From: an uncultured Oscillospiraceae bacterium
GTDB lineage: Bacteria > Bacillota > Clostridia > Oscillospirales > Oscillospiraceae
Assembly: GCA_910588135.1 (NCBI GenBank)
Contig: CAJUOT010000081.1
Location: 1-7,181, forward strand
Reading direction: 5' to 3'
DNA: 7,181 nucleotides
Positions 5,357-7,181 of the stretch are shown in pieces. Below the pieces are notes generated by a model. The model was not told the origin of the DNA. It saw nothing but the letters and a program-made list of their open reading frames with translations, and made no database searches. Both the position numbers and the translations under genes were made by a program. Positions within the stretch are counted from its first letter, which is position 1. Each line of letters begins with the position of its first letter.

Positions 5357-6898
5357 CTATTCGAATTCCACCGTCGCCGGGGGCTTGGACGTCACATCAT
5401 ACAGCACCCGGTTGATCCCTGGCACCTCGTTGACAATTCGTACGCTCACCCGGTCCAGCAATTCATAGGGAATACGGGCCCAATCCGCCGTCATAAAGTC
5501 GTCGGTGGTCACCGCCCGCAGGGCAATGGCGTAATCATAAGTACGCCCGTCCCCCATGACCCCCACAGAGCGCATATTGGTCAAAGCAGCGAAGAACTGG
5601 CTCAGCCGTTTCTCCTCCCCCGCCCTTTCCATCTCCTCTCGGAAAATGGCGTCCGCCTCCCGGAGCATATCCAGCTTGTCCTTCGTGATATCCCCGATCA
5701 CCCGGATGGCCAGCCCCGGCCCCGGGAAGGGCTGGCGCGTGACCAGATACTCCGGCAGGCCAAGCTCACGGCCCAGCTGGCGCACTTCATCCTTGAACAG
5801 CAGCCGCAGGGGCTCCACGATTTCCTTGAACTCCACGCAGTCCGGGAGGCCCCCCACGTTGTGGTGGCTCTTGATAACGGCGGCGGCGCCCGCCCCGGAT
5901 TCAATCACGTCTGGATAAATGGTGCCCTGGGCCAGATAGTCTACGGCGCCTATTTTTCTGGCCTCGTCTTCAAACACCCGGATGAACTCCTCGCCGATGA
6001 TCTTCCGCTTGCGCTCGGGCTCGGCCACCCCGGCCAGCCTGGTGAGGAAACGCTCCCCGGCGTCCACCCGGACAAAATTCATCGCCCACTTGGAGAACGC
6101 GGCTTCCACCTCGTCCCCCTCGTTTTTTCGCATGAGGCCGTGGTCCACAAACACACAGGTGAGCTGCTCCCCCACCGCCTCGGCCAGCAGCGCCGCCGCC
6201 ACGGAGGAGTCCACCCCTCCGCTGAGGGCCAGCAGCACCCGGCCCTCCCCGATCCTCTCCCGCAGGGATTTGACCGCGGAACGCTTATAGTCCTCCATGG
6301 TCCAGTCTCCGGCAGCGCGGCACACCTGAAATAGAAAATTTCGGATCATATCCGTACCGCGGCTAGTATGATTCACCTCCGGATGGAACTGCACCCCATA
6401 AAATCCCCGCTTTTCATCGGCGATAGCTGCGTTGGGGCAGGCTTCAGACCGAGCCGTGAGAGCAAAGCCCTCCGGCGCCTTTTCCATATAATCCCCATGG
6501 CTCATCCAGGTGACGCCGGTGTCCGGCAGGCTCTGGAACAGCTTACAGCCTGTATCAAAACGGGTCATGGTCTTGCCGTACTCTCGGGCGCTGTCATCCT
6601 GGGCGGGAACCACCCGCCCCCCCAGAACATGGGCCATGAGCTGGCAGCCGTAGCATATCCCCAGAATGGGCACACCCCAGGTAAAAACCTCCGAATCTAC
6701 ACAGGGCGCGCCGTCCAAATAAACGGAATTGGGGCCTCCGGTAAAGATAATCCCAATAGGGGCCATCGCCTTCAGCTCCGCCAACGGGGTGGTATAGGAC
6801 CTGACCTCGCAATATACCCCGCACTCCCGCACCCGCCGGGCAATCAATTGGTTATACTGTCCGCCAAAATCCAACACAATTACCGTCTGATGACCCAT
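5357..6898 (-). CDS. guaA: GMP synthase (glutamine-hydrolysing), full length
   Basis: This 513-residue enzyme makes GMP from XMP, ATP and glutamine, the last step of guanine nucleotide synthesis in the cytosol; the length is normal. The ATG at 6898 has AAAAGGAG 7 bases upstream. An upstream ATG at 6961 would translate through the GC-rich hairpin and is rejected. The class I glutaminase domain (about 1-195) has the nucleophile elbow GICYGCQ with C82, and H172 and E174 in FHPEV. The ATP-pyrophosphatase domain has SGGVDSS (226-232), VDHGLMRKNE and EPERKRKIIGEEF. The dimer domain includes SHHNVGGLPD, RQPFPGPGLAIR (388-399) and the C-terminus KPPATVEFE. All expected motifs are present, so it should be active. 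It is followed after 23 bases by the broken DUF5655 gene and then the short paralogue. No purine riboswitch is evident in the short upstream gap. Confidence 0.97.
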   Translation of the reverse strand: MGHQTVIVLDFGGQYNQLIARRVRECGVYCEVRSYTTPLAELKAMAPIGIIFTGGPNSVYLDGAPCVDSEVFTWGVPILGICYGCQLMAHVLGGRVVPAQDDSAREYGKTMTRFDTGCKLFQSLPDTGVTWMSHGDYMEKAPEGFALTARSEACPNAAIADEKRGFYGVQFHPEVNHTSRGTDMIRNFLFQVCRAAGDWTMEDYKRSAVKSLRERIGEGRVLLALSGGVDSSVAAALLAEAVGEQLTCVFVDHGLMRKNEGDEVEAAFSKWAMNFVRVDAGERFLTRLAGVAEPERKRKIIGEEFIRVFEDEARKIGAVDYLAQGTIYPDVIESGAGAAAVIKSHHNVGGLPDCVEFKEIVEPLRLLFKDEVRQLGRELGLPEYLVTRQPFPGPGLAIRVIGDITKDKLDMLREADAIFREEMERAGEEKRLSQFFAALTNMRSVGVMGDGRTYDYAIALRAVTTDDFMTADWARIPYELLDRVSVRIVNEVPGINRVLYDVTSKPPATVEFE

Positions 6899-6918
6899 AA
6901 CCCAACTCCTTTTGTTGA

Positions 6919-6945
6919 GCGGCGGCCCGCCAAGCGGGCCGCCGC
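6919..6945. other. 12-bp GC-only hairpin in the leader of full-length guaA
   Basis: GCGGCGGCCCGC (6919-6930) and GCGGGCCGCCGC (6934-6945) pair perfectly around a CAA loop, entirely with G-C pairs. It occupies most of the 53-base gap between the upstream small gene and guaA, ending only 5 bases from the AAAAGGAG site at 6906-6913. On the minus strand it is followed by TCAACAAAAGG, with no T run, so it is not a standard intrinsic terminator. It could part-terminate or stabilise the transcript, or change ribosome access to guaA. Confidence 0.55.
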
Positions 6946-6951
6946 GTCCAT

Positions 6952-7181
6952 TCAGCGCCAAAGAAACTCGTCCAGTTCCCCGTTTTCAAATACCACGGTC
7001 CCCTCGTGCTTTTCCTCATCCCGCACCGGCAGGAACGGGTCCAGCACTGTCACCCGCCTGCCGCACTCCGGACAGCGGTATTGGATGGCCCCGCAGGCAT
7101 ACATTCCAGAGGGAATATCCGCCTTTTTCTCCACTATATGCAGGTTTTCTGGTAGAAGCCCGGGTCTTTGTGCTCCACATA
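6952..7181 (-). CDS. small cysteine-motif (zinc-ribbon-like) conserved protein, 5' end outside window
   Basis: The frame is open from the right edge of the window to TGA at 6954-6952, giving at least 76 residues: YVEHKDPGLLPENLHIVEKK, then ADIPSGMYACGAIQYRCPEC, GRRVTVLDPFLPV and the acidic end ENGELDEFLWR. C30, C37 and C40 of the visible part (C-x6-C-P-E-C) look like part of a metal-binding knuckle, but a full four-ligand zinc ribbon is not seen. A GTG at 7134 could start a 60-residue form. However, in-frame coding-like sequence upstream of it and the lack of a ribosome site there favour a start just beyond the window. I do not recognise its function. It is co-oriented with guaA, 53 bases upstream of it, and may be cotranscribed. 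Confidence 0.65.
   Translation of the reverse strand, partial: CGAQRPGLLPENLHIVEKKADIPSGMYACGAIQYRCPECGRRVTVLDPFLPVRDEEKHEGTVVFENGELDEFLWR

Noticed and set aside
5861..6334. Plus-strand 157-codon ORF opposite full-length guaA
   Set aside because: It is an antisense shadow of the PP-loop region of guaA, similar in character to the one opposite the short guaA, as expected from two homologous genes.
6899..6951. Purine or ppGpp riboswitch upstream of guaA
   Set aside because: The gap is only 53 bases and most of it is one short G-C stem. There is no room for an aptamer and no known conserved core is seen.
5357..6961. Longer N-terminus for full-length guaA starting at 6961
   Set aside because: The extra 21 residues are encoded by the GC hairpin and have no ribosome site. 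AAAAGGAG sits 7 bases before the ATG at 6898, and the protein then begins as GuaA proteins normally do.
1..7181. CRISPR array, tRNA/rRNA genes, insertion sequence or phage genes
   Set aside because: I saw no regularly spaced repeats, no cloverleaf-like or ribosomal RNA sequence, and no transposase, integrase or phage structural motifs on either strand.

Overview
The window reads like the end of a short metagenome or draft-genome contig from a moderately GC-rich Firmicute. The best guess is a gut Clostridia member of the Oscillospiraceae type. This rests on strong GGAGG-type ribosome binding sites, sigma-A-like promoters, GC-rich codon choice and the pairing of a full-length GMP synthase with a short clostridial-looking one. 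The taxonomic call is inference. The first 49 bases are not biological: they are the 3' part of the Illumina TruSeq universal (P5) adapter.

Layout, left to right. (1) Bases 50-856, minus strand: the N-terminal 269 codons of an M17 leucyl aminopeptidase, cut off by the adapter. (2) Bases 990-1496, minus strand: a TetR-family repressor. (3) Bases 1539-1608: a compact control region with two face-to-face sigma-A-like promoters around a perfect CAAGTG-CTA-CACTTG inverted repeat, which is the likely operator of that repressor. (4) Bases 1636-3670, plus strand: a tight three-gene operon with a 44-residue hydrophobic peptide overlapping the next gene by GTGA, then two different membrane-anchored alpha/beta hydrolases two bases apart. 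It ends at a perfect 17-bp hairpin that also lies downstream of the convergent genes. (5) Bases 3781-7181, minus strand: a second gene cluster, transcribed in the order partial small cysteine-motif protein, GC-rich hairpin, full-length GMP synthase (513 aa), broken DUF5655-type gene, and a second GMP synthase that lacks the glutaminase domain (326 aa).

How the parts work together. The TetR protein probably represses itself and the membrane hydrolase operon, releasing both when a small ligand (perhaps an ester or lipid-like substrate or product) binds. The minus-strand cluster centres on the last step of GMP synthesis (XMP to GMP). It carries one enzyme with its own glutaminase and one amidotransferase-less paralogue that must use free ammonia or a partner glutaminase. 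The AT-richer, frameshifted DUF5655 remnant between the two looks like acquired DNA that is decaying.

I see no complete new defence or mobile system, no CRISPR array, no tRNA or rRNA and no transposase. The points most worth a second look are the overlapping promoter/operator design, the membrane hydrolase operon with its coupled micro-ORF, the two unlike guaA genes around a broken foreign-looking gene, and the adapter, which would add a false C-terminus to the aminopeptidase in automated annotation.
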